Assembly: GCA_002726205.1 (NCBI GenBank)
Contig: PBSL01000048.1
Location: forward strand, 1-64,000
Reading direction: 5' to 3'
DNA from: Planctomycetaceae bacterium
GTDB lineage: Bacteria > Planctomycetota > Planctomycetia > Planctomycetales > Planctomycetaceae
DNA: 64,000 nt
Shown here: positions 26,246 to 36,123 of the stretch, in pieces
Numbering within the stretch: the first letter of the stretch is position 1
Layout: each line of letters starts with the position of its first letter
Made by a program: the position numbers and the translations under genes
Notes under the pieces: model-generated
Seen by the model: only the letters and a program-made list of their open reading frames with translations
Told to the model about the DNA's origin: nothing
Databases searched by the model: none

Positions 26246-27286
26246 TCAGCCCGCCCTGTGAATCGCCAACAGGTCGCTCAGCAGCGCCATCCCTGTTGCT
26301 TCCCGGCCCGCCCCAGCCCCCACGATCGTCACCGGCCCCACCAGATCGGTCTCCAGCGTGACCGCATTCGTCACACCGGTGACCGAAGCCAGCGGGTCCT
26401 CCAGCGGCAGGGCCACCGGACCGACCGACGCCGTGACACGCTCACCGATCCGCTCGACCTGGCCGATCAATTTCCAGCGATGGCCGGCCGCCGGAGCTGC
26501 GGCGACTTCCGATGCATCCAACCCGGCGATTCCGGTCCGCGACACTTCCCCAACGCCAAGGGAGGCGCCCATCACGACATTGGCCAGGATCACCACCTTT
26601 GCCAGCACGTCAAACCCCTCCACATCCGCCGTCGGATCTGCCTCGGCATAGCCCAGCTCCTGGGCGGTTGCCAGGGATTCGCCATAACCGCGGCCCTGTT
26701 CCATTTCCGAGAGAATGTAATTGGTCGTGCCGTTGAGAATGCCACGGATCCGGGCGAATTCGCATCCGGCCAACGCTTCGGCAGCGGTCGACAGCACCGG
26801 AGTCCCACTCATCACCGTCCCTTCGAAACGAAACTGAACCCCGCGACTGGCCGCCAGGTCCGCCAGTTCTCTCCACACCAGCGCGACCGGCCCCTTGTTT
26901 GTCGTCACCACGTGGATTCCCTCCTGGAGGGCAGCCCGGCAATGCGACACCGCCGGTTCGCCGGTCTCGATGTTGGTCAAGGTCACCTCGACCATCGCCT
27001 CGGCACCGGATTCGCGTATCGTCTCCATGCTGTCCCAGCCGGCCTGCCCACCCGGACAACTTGTCAATGCCCCGGGTCGGCCACCGTCACGGGCGATCGC
27101 GTCCAGCAGCTGGTCCAAATCGAGACCGTTGGCGTCGTAACAACTTCCGTGATGAAGATCGGCCACGGCCACCACCTGCGGCCGGTAGGCGTGACGTTCC
27201 TGCAACAGGTCCTTCTTGCGGCTGAGGATTTCCACAAGGCCTTGGCCAACCGTCCCGAAGCCGATCAGTGCCAGTTTCTGTGCCAC
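26246..27286 (-). CDS. hom: homoserine dehydrogenase
   Basis: A 346-residue NAD(P)-dependent enzyme reducing aspartate semialdehyde to homoserine on the way to Thr and Met. The GTG start has AGGAG seven bases upstream. Motifs are the Rossmann GFGTVGQGL, VTTNKGPVALVW, and the catalytic region GILNGTTNYILSEM with EADPTADVEGFD. The C-terminal ACT regulatory domain found in many bacterial forms (about 430 residues) is missing, so feedback control by threonine through that domain is not expected. Confidence 0.94.
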   Translation of the reverse strand: MAQKLALIGFGTVGQGLVEILSRKKDLLQERHAYRPQVVAVADLHHGSCYDANGLDLDQLLDAIARDGGRPGALTSCPGGQAGWDSMETIRESGAEAMVEVTLTNIETGEPAVSHCRAALQEGIHVVTTNKGPVALVWRELADLAASRGVQFRFEGTVMSGTPVLSTAAEALAGCEFARIRGILNGTTNYILSEMEQGRGYGESLATAQELGYAEADPTADVEGFDVLAKVVILANVVMGASLGVGEVSRTGIAGLDASEVAAAPAAGHRWKLIGQVERIGERVTASVGPVALPLEDPLASVTGVTNAVTLETDLVGPVTIVGAGAGREATGMALLSDLLAIHRAG

Positions 27287-27410
27287 GTTGTTTCTCCTGC
27301 TGAGAGATCGCGACCGAGAGAATACTCGATCGGTTCACGAGAGGGCAGGGTACAGGTCTTCTGTGGCACCGCAGCTGACAATGCGGTTACATAGGAGTGT
27401 GGGAGTTCTC

Positions 27411-29885
27411 ATGCAAGTGTTGCACAAGACCGCTGTTTTCCTGGTCCTGGCCGGTTCATTGGTCTCCGGGGCCGAAAAAGACGAAACGCAACCCGCGGCG
27501 GCATCTTCGCTGTGGTCGCTGCAACCGATCCTGCGTCCGCCGACCCCCTCGCTTGGCACCGGTTGGTCCCGAAATCCGATTGACGCCTTTATCGGACTTC
27601 GATTGCACCAGGCCGGACTCGCCCCGTCGCCAGAGGCCGATTCCCGGACGTTGATCAGGCGGGCGACGTTTGACCTACTGGGCCTGCCTCCGGAAACAGG
27701 GATCACCCTTGATCGGCCCGGGAACTGGGAACGATATGTTGATCGCCTGCTGGCCAGCCCTCACTACGGGGAACGCTGGGGGCGGCACTGGCTGGATGTG
27801 GCCCGCTATGCAGACAACAAGGGCTACGTCTTTTTTGAAGACAAGACATTCCCCTGGGCCTGGACGTATCGCGACTACGTCATCGAATCGTTCAACCACG
27901 ACCTGCCTTACGACCAGTTCGTACTCGAGCAACTCGCCGCCGACCAACTCGACCTGCGGTCGCGCCCCGCCGCACGGGCCGCGATGGGGTTTCTCACGCT
28001 CGGCGGTCGATTCATGAACAACCTGCACGACATGCTCGACGATCAGATCGATGTCGTGACCCGCGGCCTGCTTGGCCTCACACTGACCTGCGCTCGCTGT
28101 CATGACCACAAGTACGACCCGATCACCCAGTCCGATTACTATTCGCTCTACGGTGTCTTCCGCAGTTCCAGCGAGCCACTGGTTCCTCCACAGATCTTGC
28201 CCGTTCCCGACACGGCCGAATACCGGAAGTTTGCCTCCGAACTGGAAAGCCGCAACACCAAGCTCCGCGACTTCATCATCACGACGCACACGGCACTCGT
28301 CGCCGCGGCAAAGTCGCGGGTGGCCGAGTACATGCTCGAGGCCCAGCGAGCCCTCGACCAGCCTCCGACGGATGACTTCATGCTGCTGACCGAGGCCGGG
28401 GGTCTGAACCCGACGGTTGTTCTCCGCTGGCGTGTCTACCTGGAACGGCTCGAGTCCCGGGCCGTGGTCGAAGCGATCCACGACCCGGTCTGGGCTCCCT
28501 GGCAGGCCCTGGCAGCTCTCGACGCCAGCACATTTGCGGCCAGGTCGGCCGGCACACTTCGGCGACTCGTCCAGGAATGTGCAGGAGACACGCCCCTGAA
28601 TCCTCGGCTGCTGGCCACTCTGCAGAAAGGCCCGCTACGATCCCTCGACGAGACGGCGACCATCTACGGCAGGGTCTTCAACGCGATCGAACGGGAATGG
28701 CAGGCACTCCGTGCGACCGCGATCAAAGCAAGAAAGCCACTGCCGTCGGGATTTCCCGACCCCACTCGCGAGCAACTGCGACAGGTCTTTCACTCCGAAC
28801 AGGCGCCGTCGAACATCCCACGCGTCTTTGGCTGGGGCGCGCTGGCCCTGCTACCGGATCGGCCGGCCCAGGCGACCTACAAGACGCTCCGCAAGGCCCT
28901 GGCCAAGTGGCTCGTGGAAGGAAAGGGGGCTCCGGCACGGGCGATGATTCTCAAGGAAAACACCGTCCCCTATCAGCCGCGGATCTTCGACCGGGGCAAT
29001 GCGCATCGCCCCGGTCAATTCGTCTCCCGCCAGTTACCACGACTTCTGGCCGGACCCGATCACCAGCCGTTCCGCCTCCGTACCGGCCGGCTCGAGTTGG
29101 CCCGCGCGATCGCCTCGGCCGACACCCCGCTGACTCCTCGCGTGCTGGTCAACCGGGTTTGGATGCACCATTTCGGCCAGGGCCTGGTGCGAACGCCCAG
29201 TGACTTTGGGACACGTGGCCAACCCCCGACTCACCCGCTCCTGCTCGACTACCTGGCCGACTGGTTCGTTCACGACGCTGCCTGGTCGATCAAGTCGCTG
29301 CACCGGTTGATCATGACGTCGGCGACATACCGACAACAAAGCCAGCACCGTGAACAGGCCTTTGCCCGGGATCCAGGCAACCGCCTGTTGTGGCGGATGC
29401 CACGCCGCAGACTGGGTTTCGAGGCCATGCGGGACTCCCAGCTTGTTTTCGCCGGCAACATTGATCGCCGGATGGGTGGTCAGCCGGTAAAGATTTTCAA
29501 GACCGACACGCTTCAGCCTCGTCGCTCGGTCTATGGCTTCATCGACCGCATGAACCCGCCTCCGTTGCTGCGAACCTTCGATGTTCCCAATCCGCTGACC
29601 AGTTGCGGCCGCCGCGACGAGACGACGATTGCGCCCCAGGCCCTGCATCTGATGAACAGCACGACCGTGCAGGAATGCGCCGGCCGCCTGGCGGCGCGCA
29701 CCACCGGCGTGTTCCCTCAGCGACTGACCCACCTTTACCAGCTCGTCTATACCCGTTCCCCTTCCAACGATGAACTCAAGGTGGCTGCACGTTTCATGGA
29801 GCGTTTTGGCGACGATTCCGCCGGTGCGTGGACCGCGTTGGCTCACACGCTCCTGATCTCCAACGAGGCTCAGTTCATCGACTGA
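27411..29885 (+). CDS. DUF1549/DUF1553 (PSCyt2/PSD1) protein
   Basis: An 824-residue exported protein typical of planctomycetes. The ATG at 27411 follows GGGAG; an open frame from 27216 has no site. After a signal peptide (about 1-21) come DUF1549 (about 50-250) and DUF1553 (about 530-800). The former includes YGERWGRHWLDVARYADNKG and the heme-c-like CARCH motif at about 227-231, in CARCHDHKYDPIT. The latter includes RVLVNRVWMHHFGQGLVRTP and DETTIAPQALHLMNS. No separate PSCyt1 cytochrome domain is present. The family function is not established. A DUF1501 gene follows 35 bp later, the standard pairing. Confidence 0.92.
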   Translation: MQVLHKTAVFLVLAGSLVSGAEKDETQPAAASSLWSLQPILRPPTPSLGTGWSRNPIDAFIGLRLHQAGLAPSPEADSRTLIRRATFDLLGLPPETGITLDRPGNWERYVDRLLASPHYGERWGRHWLDVARYADNKGYVFFEDKTFPWAWTYRDYVIESFNHDLPYDQFVLEQLAADQLDLRSRPAARAAMGFLTLGGRFMNNLHDMLDDQIDVVTRGLLGLTLTCARCHDHKYDPITQSDYYSLYGVFRSSSEPLVPPQILPVPDTAEYRKFASELESRNTKLRDFIITTHTALVAAAKSRVAEYMLEAQRALDQPPTDDFMLLTEAGGLNPTVVLRWRVYLERLESRAVVEAIHDPVWAPWQALAALDASTFAARSAGTLRRLVQECAGDTPLNPRLLATLQKGPLRSLDETATIYGRVFNAIEREWQALRATAIKARKPLPSGFPDPTREQLRQVFHSEQAPSNIPRVFGWGALALLPDRPAQATYKTLRKALAKWLVEGKGAPARAMILKENTVPYQPRIFDRGNAHRPGQFVSRQLPRLLAGPDHQPFRLRTGRLELARAIASADTPLTPRVLVNRVWMHHFGQGLVRTPSDFGTRGQPPTHPLLLDYLADWFVHDAAWSIKSLHRLIMTSATYRQQSQHREQAFARDPGNRLLWRMPRRRLGFEAMRDSQLVFAGNIDRRMGGQPVKIFKTDTLQPRRSVYGFIDRMNPPPLLRTFDVPNPLTSCGRRDETTIAPQALHLMNSTTVQECAGRLAARTTGVFPQRLTHLYQLVYTRSPSNDELKVAARFMERFGDDSAGAWTALAHTLLISNEAQFID

Positions 29886-29920
29886 CCCACTGCGGCAAAC
29901 CGTAGTCGACAGGAACCACG

Positions 29921-31324
29921 ATGTACCTTTCACGACGTGACATGCTCCAACGCGGCGGAACCGGCCTGGGAATGCTTGGCCTGGCCAGCGTGCTGCAACA
30001 GTCCGGCGAACTCGTCGCAGCCACCCCGGCTTCTCGAGCCACGAGTCCACAGCAACCCCGCGCGCCCCATTTTCACCCGCGGGCCCAGCGGGTGGTGCAC
30101 CTGTTCATGAACGGCGGCCCCTCCCAGGTCGACACATTTGACCCCAAGCCCGAACTCACACGGCTTCACGGCAAGCCGCTGCCCGGCCGCAACCTTCGCA
30201 CCGAACGCAAGACCGGTGCCGCGATGGGCTCGCCGTTTCGTTTTCGCCGGCGGGGTGATTCCGGCTTGCCCGTCAGCGAGCTGTTCGAACAGACCGGTCG
30301 GCACATCGACGACATCTGCGTGATCCGTTCGATGCAGGCCGACGTCCCGAACCATGAGCCGTCGCTGATGCTGATGAACTGCGGTGACGCCAGGCTTCCT
30401 CGCCCAAGTTTCGGCTCCTGGGTCACCTACGGCCTGGGTTCAGAGAACCAGGACCTGCCCGGGTTCATCGTCATGTGCCCCGGCGGATACCCGATCTTCG
30501 AGACCCGCAACTGGCGCAGTGCCTTCCTGCCGGGTGCCTACCAGGGCACGCACATCGACACCAAGCAGACCGATGTCCGCAAGCTGATCACCAACATCTC
30601 CAACAGCCGGATGCCCCTCGCCCGACAGCGACTGCAGATTGACCTGCTGGGCGAACTCAACCGGCGACACAAGACTCGGCGCCCCGGCGACGATCGTCTC
30701 GAGGCTCGGATCCAGAGTTTCGAACTGGCCTTTCGCATGCAGACCGAAGCAACCGACGCCTTCGACATCAGCAAGGAACCCCGACACACCCAGCAGGCCT
30801 ACGGGGACACGCTGCATGGGCGGCAACTGTTGATGACCCGGCGACTGCTGGAACGCGGCGTCAGGTTCGTGCAGGTCTGGACCGGAGCCGGTCAGCCCTG
30901 GGACAACCACAACAACCTCGAAAAGGAACACCGGCGATTGGCCGGGAGCTGGGACGGGCCGATTGCAGCCTTCCTCTCCGACCTCAAACAACGCGGATTG
31001 TTCGATTCGACACTCGTGTTATGGGGAGGTGAGTTCGGCCGCACACCAGTGGCTGAACTGCCCGCGTTGAATGGACGCGACCACAACCACTACGGCTTCA
31101 ACTGCTGGTTGGCCGGGGGCGGGGTGAAGGGTGGCCATGCTCATGGCGCAACCGACGATTTTGGTTTCCGCACCGTCAAGGACCCGGTCCACGTGCACGA
31201 CCTGCACGCCACGATGCTTCACTTGCTGGGTTTCGATCACGAACAGTTGACCTACCGATTCGCCGGCCGGGATTTTCGCCTGACCGACGTTCACGGAACG
31301 GTCGTCCACGAACTGATCGGTTAG
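29921..31324 (+). CDS. DUF1501 Tat-exported protein
   Basis: A 467-residue protein of the alkaline-phosphatase-like/sulfatase-related DUF1501 family. AGGA lies six bases before the ATG. The N-terminus MYLSRRDMLQRGG is a Tat-like signal. Family blocks are FMNGGPSQVDTFDPKPEL, GSWVTYGLGSEN, LLERGVRFVQVWTG and LVLWGGEFGRTPVAE, with NGRDHNHYGFNCWLAGGGVKG near the end. It is paired with the DUF1549/1553 gene just upstream; the partnership is near-universal in planctomycetes but its biochemical role is not settled. Confidence 0.92.
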   Translation: MYLSRRDMLQRGGTGLGMLGLASVLQQSGELVAATPASRATSPQQPRAPHFHPRAQRVVHLFMNGGPSQVDTFDPKPELTRLHGKPLPGRNLRTERKTGAAMGSPFRFRRRGDSGLPVSELFEQTGRHIDDICVIRSMQADVPNHEPSLMLMNCGDARLPRPSFGSWVTYGLGSENQDLPGFIVMCPGGYPIFETRNWRSAFLPGAYQGTHIDTKQTDVRKLITNISNSRMPLARQRLQIDLLGELNRRHKTRRPGDDRLEARIQSFELAFRMQTEATDAFDISKEPRHTQQAYGDTLHGRQLLMTRRLLERGVRFVQVWTGAGQPWDNHNNLEKEHRRLAGSWDGPIAAFLSDLKQRGLFDSTLVLWGGEFGRTPVAELPALNGRDHNHYGFNCWLAGGGVKGGHAHGATDDFGFRTVKDPVHVHDLHATMLHLLGFDHEQLTYRFAGRDFRLTDVHGTVVHELIG

Positions 31325-31367
31325 CCCACACAACCGGCCCGGAAACCCGCGCCTGGTTTGTCGACAA

Positions 31368-32288
31368 TCACACGTCGCACAAGGCCACCGCCTGCTTCAG
31401 ACCCGTCAGCGGGTCACCAGTCGGAATAAATTCCTGGCCGACGAAACCGCGATAGCCAATCTCGAGCAACGCCCGCATGATCGGCGGATAGTTGATTTCC
31501 TGCCGATCATCGAGTTCCGCCCGTCCCGGGTTTCCCGCGGTGTGGACATGAGCAATCGACTCCTTCAACTGACGGATCCGACGGATGCAGTCTCCGTCCA
31601 TGATCTGCACGTGGTAGATGTCAAACAGCAGTTTCAACCGTGGTGAACCGACGCGATTGATGATCTCCATCACGTAGTCGACGTGATCCCCCTGGTAGCC
31701 GGGGTGCCCCTTCATCGGGTGAGACGTGTCACGGGTGTTGAGCATCTCGAGTGCCAGCGTGACTTGCTTCTTCTCCGCATAACCGACGATCTTCTTGTAC
31801 CCGGCGATGCAGTGTCGCAGGCCATCCTCCCGGGTCAGGTGCGGGCTGTTCTTATCATCGGGATCGATGGCCGTGTAACCGGTGAAACTGATCACGCACG
31901 GCGCCCCGAATTCGGCCGCCGCATCGATTGCCTCGCGGGTCGCCTTCAGGACGCGGTCGTGAAAACGCGGGTTGTTGAACCCTTTGACAAACGGCGGATC
32001 CGGTTGCATGTCGATTCCGGCAATCGCGCAGGTCAGTCCATGTTTCTTCAGTGTCGGCCACTCCGACGGCGGGCACAGTTCAACGCTTGAACAGCCCAAC
32101 TGTTTGGCGACCCGGCAGATCTGTTCGGTTGACCAGTACGGTTTGAAACACCAGTGAACAATCGACTGACGAATCCGTCCCTTCTTCACGGCATTCGCTT
32201 CTGCCGAAGTCAATGCGGCCGACGCCGCGGCAGTTGCTCCGGCAACCCTGAGCACCTCGCGTCGGTTCACTTTGCGATCATCACTCAT
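31368..32288 (-). CDS. Tat-exported TIM-barrel sugar isomerase/epimerase-like protein (hydroxypyruvate isomerase-like)
   Basis: A 306-residue AP-endonuclease-2-like TIM barrel. The ATG at 32288 has AAAGGAG seven bases upstream. The N-terminus has a Tat-like signal (NRREVLRVAGATAAAS), suggesting export. The barrel carries the metal-site pattern of hydroxypyruvate isomerase-like enzymes: LALEMLNTRD, LLFDIYHVQIM, HVHTAGNPGRAELDDRQEIN and FVGQEFIP. It probably isomerises a keto-sugar or keto-acid. It runs in the same direction as the M20 peptidase and sulfatase upstream of it. Confidence 0.88.
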   Translation of the reverse strand: MSDDRKVNRREVLRVAGATAAASAALTSAEANAVKKGRIRQSIVHWCFKPYWSTEQICRVAKQLGCSSVELCPPSEWPTLKKHGLTCAIAGIDMQPDPPFVKGFNNPRFHDRVLKATREAIDAAAEFGAPCVISFTGYTAIDPDDKNSPHLTREDGLRHCIAGYKKIVGYAEKKQVTLALEMLNTRDTSHPMKGHPGYQGDHVDYVMEIINRVGSPRLKLLFDIYHVQIMDGDCIRRIRQLKESIAHVHTAGNPGRAELDDRQEINYPPIMRALLEIGYRGFVGQEFIPTGDPLTGLKQAVALCDV

Positions 32289-32320
32289 CGGCATTCTCCT
32301 TTGTTCCCGTCCTGTTCACT

Positions 32321-33508
32321 TCAGCCGGCAGCGTCGTCGCAGAATGCGACGGCCGTCAACGCGTAGACTGCAGCCACGCGAACCAACTCCGCCACCGGGC
32401 ATTCCTCGTTGACCGTGTGAGCTCCCAGGGCTCTTGGCCCGTGAGTGATCGCAGGCACGCCTGCCAGTGCCACGAACGCGTTGCCGTCATCAACAAACGG
32501 TTTCGCACCAACCGGCAGTTCCTCGCCGCCGACTCCACCGACGGCGGCCTGAAACGACCGAAAAAGTGCGTGTTCCTGGTCGATTTCGTAGGCGTCTCTG
32601 GAAATCCTGAAATCCGCCTCAATCGAGGTTCCCGTCTCCCCGGCCACTGTTGCCAGGACCGTCTCGAATTGTTCCTGGACCGACGCGATCCCGGTCCCAG
32701 GCAACCACCGCCTGGTGCCCTCGATGGTCAGCAGCACCGGAGACTGGTTGAAGATCTCTCCCGAGTGCACCTGCCCGACAAACAGGCTCTCGCGACCGGC
32801 CAGCGGATGCGTCCTCGCTTTCAACTCCTCGTCGATCTCCGCGAACCGCTCCAGCAGCCTGGCCCCGGCCCCGATCACACTGGGCTGTTCGATCCCCCCG
32901 AGCACCTCGTGTACCGGTTCTCCCTCTCGCGACACCCTGACCTGGAACATCGCCTGCCCACGCCCGACAACCGGCACGTTGTGGCAGTGGTACTCGGGCA
33001 ACAACACCCCGTCACCGACGTAGCCCTCGGCTATCAGCGCATTGACCTGAGTGCCGTCGCCCCAGGGAACCTCGTGAAGATCGTGAGCGGTCAGCATCAC
33101 GCCACCGGCGGTCAGCAGCCCGGTATCCCTGAGCACCCGCATTGCCTCCACGGCGGCGGCAATTCCGCCCTTCATATCGGAAATACCGCTGCCATACATC
33201 ACGCCCTGCTCGACTCGCGGTGCCACGAACGGGAGGTGTACGGTGTCGAGATGACCGTTGAACTGGAGTGTGCGGCCCGGTCGACCGGTCTCGAATCGCC
33301 CGACAACCGCGGGTGATTCCGGCCAGCCCGCCTGAGGCCGTTCGACGGAAAACCCGTCCGACTGCAGCAGCTCGGCCAGGCAGTCGGCAACCTCACCGGC
33401 TGATCGGGTTGGGCTGGGCGTGCCGACCAGTTGCGTGGCCGTCGCCAGCAATCGCGGTTCGTCCACCGCGTCTTGCACCTGCCGAAGTATCTCGTCAGCC
33501 AATGCCAT
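32321..33508 (-). CDS. M20-family metallopeptidase/deacylase (ArgE/DapE-like)
   Basis: A 395-residue di-zinc hydrolase, probably removing an acyl or aminoacyl group from an amino acid or peptide in the cytoplasm. The ATG at 33508 has GAGG five bases upstream; a GTG at 33514 is an alternative. Metal-site motifs are FNGHLDTVHLP, SGISDMKGGIAAAVEAM and LTAHDLHEVPWGDG, with a C-terminal His in AITHGPRALGAHTVNEECP. The lid/dimerisation domain lies between about 180 and 290. The start is 2 bp from the sulfatase stop, so the two are surely co-transcribed. Confidence 0.88.
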   Translation of the reverse strand: MALADEILRQVQDAVDEPRLLATATQLVGTPSPTRSAGEVADCLAELLQSDGFSVERPQAGWPESPAVVGRFETGRPGRTLQFNGHLDTVHLPFVAPRVEQGVMYGSGISDMKGGIAAAVEAMRVLRDTGLLTAGGVMLTAHDLHEVPWGDGTQVNALIAEGYVGDGVLLPEYHCHNVPVVGRGQAMFQVRVSREGEPVHEVLGGIEQPSVIGAGARLLERFAEIDEELKARTHPLAGRESLFVGQVHSGEIFNQSPVLLTIEGTRRWLPGTGIASVQEQFETVLATVAGETGTSIEADFRISRDAYEIDQEHALFRSFQAAVGGVGGEELPVGAKPFVDDGNAFVALAGVPAITHGPRALGAHTVNEECPVAELVRVAAVYALTAVAFCDDAAG

Positions 33509-33510
33509 GT

Positions 33511-34971
33511 TCACCTCGTGCTTCTCGTTTGCTTCTTGGGCTTCCCAGCCGGTTGTCGCGACAGTGCCGGGTCCTTGATGGCTCGCATCCGGGCAACCAA
33601 CTTATCCGACAAGCGATCCCGGATCATCTGCACAGCCGGGGTCGACTTTTTCAGGAGATTGCTGGTTTCTCCCGGATCTTTCCGCAGGTCGAACATCTCA
33701 TCACGGCCGGGATTCAGGAAATCTCGTACCAGTTTCCATCGACGGGTACGGTACATTCTCATCGACGTCCGGCTCTGGTGCTTGGTGTCATACTGGGCAA
33801 AAAGATCGTTTTGCCACTCCATCTGCTCTCCCTTCAGCAATGGCAAGAAACTGCGACCACGCTGTTGTGTTCCTGGCGGCAGGCTGACTCCGGCGATCGC
33901 CAGGATCGTAGGAAAGAAGTCGAGGTTGGAGATTGTCTGATCGAGCGTCAGGCCGGACCGCACGACTCCCGGCCAGCGAATCGCCGTCGGAACCCGCAGC
34001 GAGTGGTCATACATGTTCGGCCGTTGGCCCCGCGGAATATTGGGGACAGCCGGCGGCGGGTTCTTCAGGACCCAGTGCCCGTTGCCTTTGTGGAAGATCC
34101 CGTTGTGGCCCATGTTGTAGCCGTGATCGCTGCTGTAGATCACCACGGTCTCGCGTTCCAGACCGTGACTCCGTAGTGCCGCAAGCAAACGTCCGACGTT
34201 GCGATCGACACTCTTCATGCTCGCCAGGTATTCCCGCGTCATCCGTTTGACCCGTCGCGTGTCCAGGTCGGGGTAGTCCGGATGAGGCAGAGTCGGGTCA
34301 AGTCCGGCAAAAGGCTCCCAATCCTCTTCGGCGACCGGTAACCAGGGCGAATGCGGCGCGCGATAGTGCAACGACAGCAGAAACGGTCGTGGATCCTCGC
34401 GAGAAATCCAGCGAATCGCCTCGCTGGTCAGAACATCAGGAAGCAAGCCTGGCACCTTGACCGTCGTGCCGTCCACCTCGAGCACCGCGTCCTTGGGGCG
34501 TGTTCCTCCCCCGCGAAACCCATAGAAGTGCCCATAGCCAAACCGGGTCGGATGCTGGGCATCGGTCAACCCCAGGTGCCACTTGCCGACCAGCGCGGTC
34601 CGGTACCCGGCCTGCTGGAGCAACCGGGGCCAGGTCGGTGTCCCGGCAGCCAATCCATGTTTGGGTTCACGACGGGGATGTAACCAGTCGGTGATTCCCA
34701 CCTCGGTCCCGTACCGACCGGTCATCAATGCTGCCCGGGAGGGACTGCACACCGGTGTCGTCGTGAAACAACTTTTCAACCAGGCTCCTTCACGAAACAG
34801 ACGGTCCAGCACGGGTGTCCGCGCGTGGGGATGACCGCTGATCCCAAGTGCCCAGGGCGCCTGGTCGTCGGTGAACACGAAGAGGATGTTTGGGCGGTCG
34901 GCTGCGGCAAGCGAGGCCGCCAGCCCCAGCCACGCCACCACCGCGGCCCCGGCCCACCTGCATCGTGGCAT
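33511..34971 (-). CDS. secreted type I sulfatase
   Basis: A 486-residue arylsulfatase-type enzyme that hydrolyses sulfate esters, most likely of polysaccharides. The ATG at 34971 has AGGAGG eight bases upstream; the longer open frame to 35268 is not supported. A signal peptide (about 1-23) precedes the metal-binding DD at 35-36 (FVFTDDQAP). The sulfatase signature CSPSRAALMTG starts at Cys75, the residue converted to formylglycine. VGKWHLGL and an SSDHGYNMGHNGIFHKGNGH block follow. An anaerobic or FGE-type maturase is required but is not in this window. It heads an operon with the M20 peptidase and perhaps the TIM-barrel gene. Confidence 0.94.
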   Translation of the reverse strand: MPRCRWAGAAVVAWLGLAASLAAADRPNILFVFTDDQAPWALGISGHPHARTPVLDRLFREGAWLKSCFTTTPVCSPSRAALMTGRYGTEVGITDWLHPRREPKHGLAAGTPTWPRLLQQAGYRTALVGKWHLGLTDAQHPTRFGYGHFYGFRGGGTRPKDAVLEVDGTTVKVPGLLPDVLTSEAIRWISREDPRPFLLSLHYRAPHSPWLPVAEEDWEPFAGLDPTLPHPDYPDLDTRRVKRMTREYLASMKSVDRNVGRLLAALRSHGLERETVVIYSSDHGYNMGHNGIFHKGNGHWVLKNPPPAVPNIPRGQRPNMYDHSLRVPTAIRWPGVVRSGLTLDQTISNLDFFPTILAIAGVSLPPGTQQRGRSFLPLLKGEQMEWQNDLFAQYDTKHQSRTSMRMYRTRRWKLVRDFLNPGRDEMFDLRKDPGETSNLLKKSTPAVQMIRDRLSDKLVARMRAIKDPALSRQPAGKPKKQTRSTR

Positions 34972-35156
34972 CGTTTTCCTCCTCGCGACATCCGTTGCGC
35001 GGCTGTTGACGCAATCCCCGCGATTATGCAGACCGTTCCGCTCGGCTCGCAACCCGCCGGTGACGCTCTCGATGATACGACGGCTGCAATTGGGGCGACA
35101 ACGTGTCAGGATACACGGCTTGTCGCTACCGCGTTCCGGCTTCTCGAGATCCGCCC

Positions 35157-36083
35157 GTGAGTGATCTGTACATCGGCCTGGCCCTGATCGGACTGCTGTC
35201 CGTCGCCACTTTTGCCGTCTCGATGCGGCTGGCCAATGGACATCGCTGGGTTGGCAACGGACTGGCAATCGCCGGCGTGTTGTTGACGCTCTTTTATGTC
35301 CGCTTCGTCTGGGACGACATCCGACTGGCCCGGTTTCTGCCTGTCTCGAACCTGATCATCGTCGGCAACGCACTCCCCCTGGCTGCCGGTTTTCTTGCCG
35401 GTGTGCTCTGGAAACGGATCGACCACTGGCGGCGGATTTTCGGTGTCGCCGCGTTGGCCGTTGTCGGTGGCTATGCGGCCGTGTTTCCGCTACTGGGAAT
35501 CGCGCCCTCCTGCCGGAAGACCTGGACTAACAACGGGATCTGCCTGCAGACGACACCGGCGACGTGTACCCCCGCCTGCGCCGCCACCCTGCTGAAATTC
35601 CACGGAATCGATGTCACCGAGGCGGAAATGGCCGACCTGTGCCTGACCCGCGCACGAGGAACCAACTGGGCAGGACTCTATCACGCCCTGAAACGAAAAA
35701 CCGAGGGCACCTCGCTGGATGTCAAGGTCGTATTCGGCTCAGCGGCAAGACTCCTCGACCAATTGCCCGGCCCGGTAATTCTCTCGGTCGGACTCCCCCA
35801 TGACGCAGCGGCCGATTCCTACTACCGCACCAAGTGGATCTGGAATCCTGGAGAGGAGCATTCGATCCTGCTGCAGGGCTACAACGACAAGGGGATGCTC
35901 CAGATCATCGATCCCAACCCGCGGATCGTTTACGAGTTGTGGCGGCCTCGTGATCTCTCGGTTCTCTGGCGAGGGCAGGGGATGGCACTGGTGCCCCGTC
36001 GCAGCAAACCCAGCCTGTCGGGTTGGCTCCAGGGTTCTGTCCCTGACCAGACGGGCGATGACAGTGCGGCAGCCTTGCGATAG
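35157..36083 (+). CDS. membrane protein with C-terminal C39-like cysteine peptidase domain
   Basis: A 308-residue protein. The GTG at 35157 places the first helix at the N-terminus; an in-frame GTG at 35103 is an alternative. Four membrane helices fill about 1-130. The C-terminal domain (about 137-290) resembles the papain-like C39 fold, with the Gln/Cys part in CLQTTPATCTPACAATLL and the His/Asp part in GEEHSILLQGY followed by LQIIDPNP. True C39 peptidases trim double-glycine leaders during export, but no ABC transporter or leader peptide gene is adjacent, so the substrate is unknown. The next gene, a protease fusion, starts 40 bp downstream. Confidence 0.75.
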   Translation: MSDLYIGLALIGLLSVATFAVSMRLANGHRWVGNGLAIAGVLLTLFYVRFVWDDIRLARFLPVSNLIIVGNALPLAAGFLAGVLWKRIDHWRRIFGVAALAVVGGYAAVFPLLGIAPSCRKTWTNNGICLQTTPATCTPACAATLLKFHGIDVTEAEMADLCLTRARGTNWAGLYHALKRKTEGTSLDVKVVFGSAARLLDQLPGPVILSVGLPHDAAADSYYRTKWIWNPGEEHSILLQGYNDKGMLQIIDPNPRIVYELWRPRDLSVLWRGQGMALVPRRSKPSLSGWLQGSVPDQTGDDSAAALR

Positions 36084-36123
36084 GATTGTGCCGCTCTTGT
36101 GGAATCTGACCCGGAGACCGCCG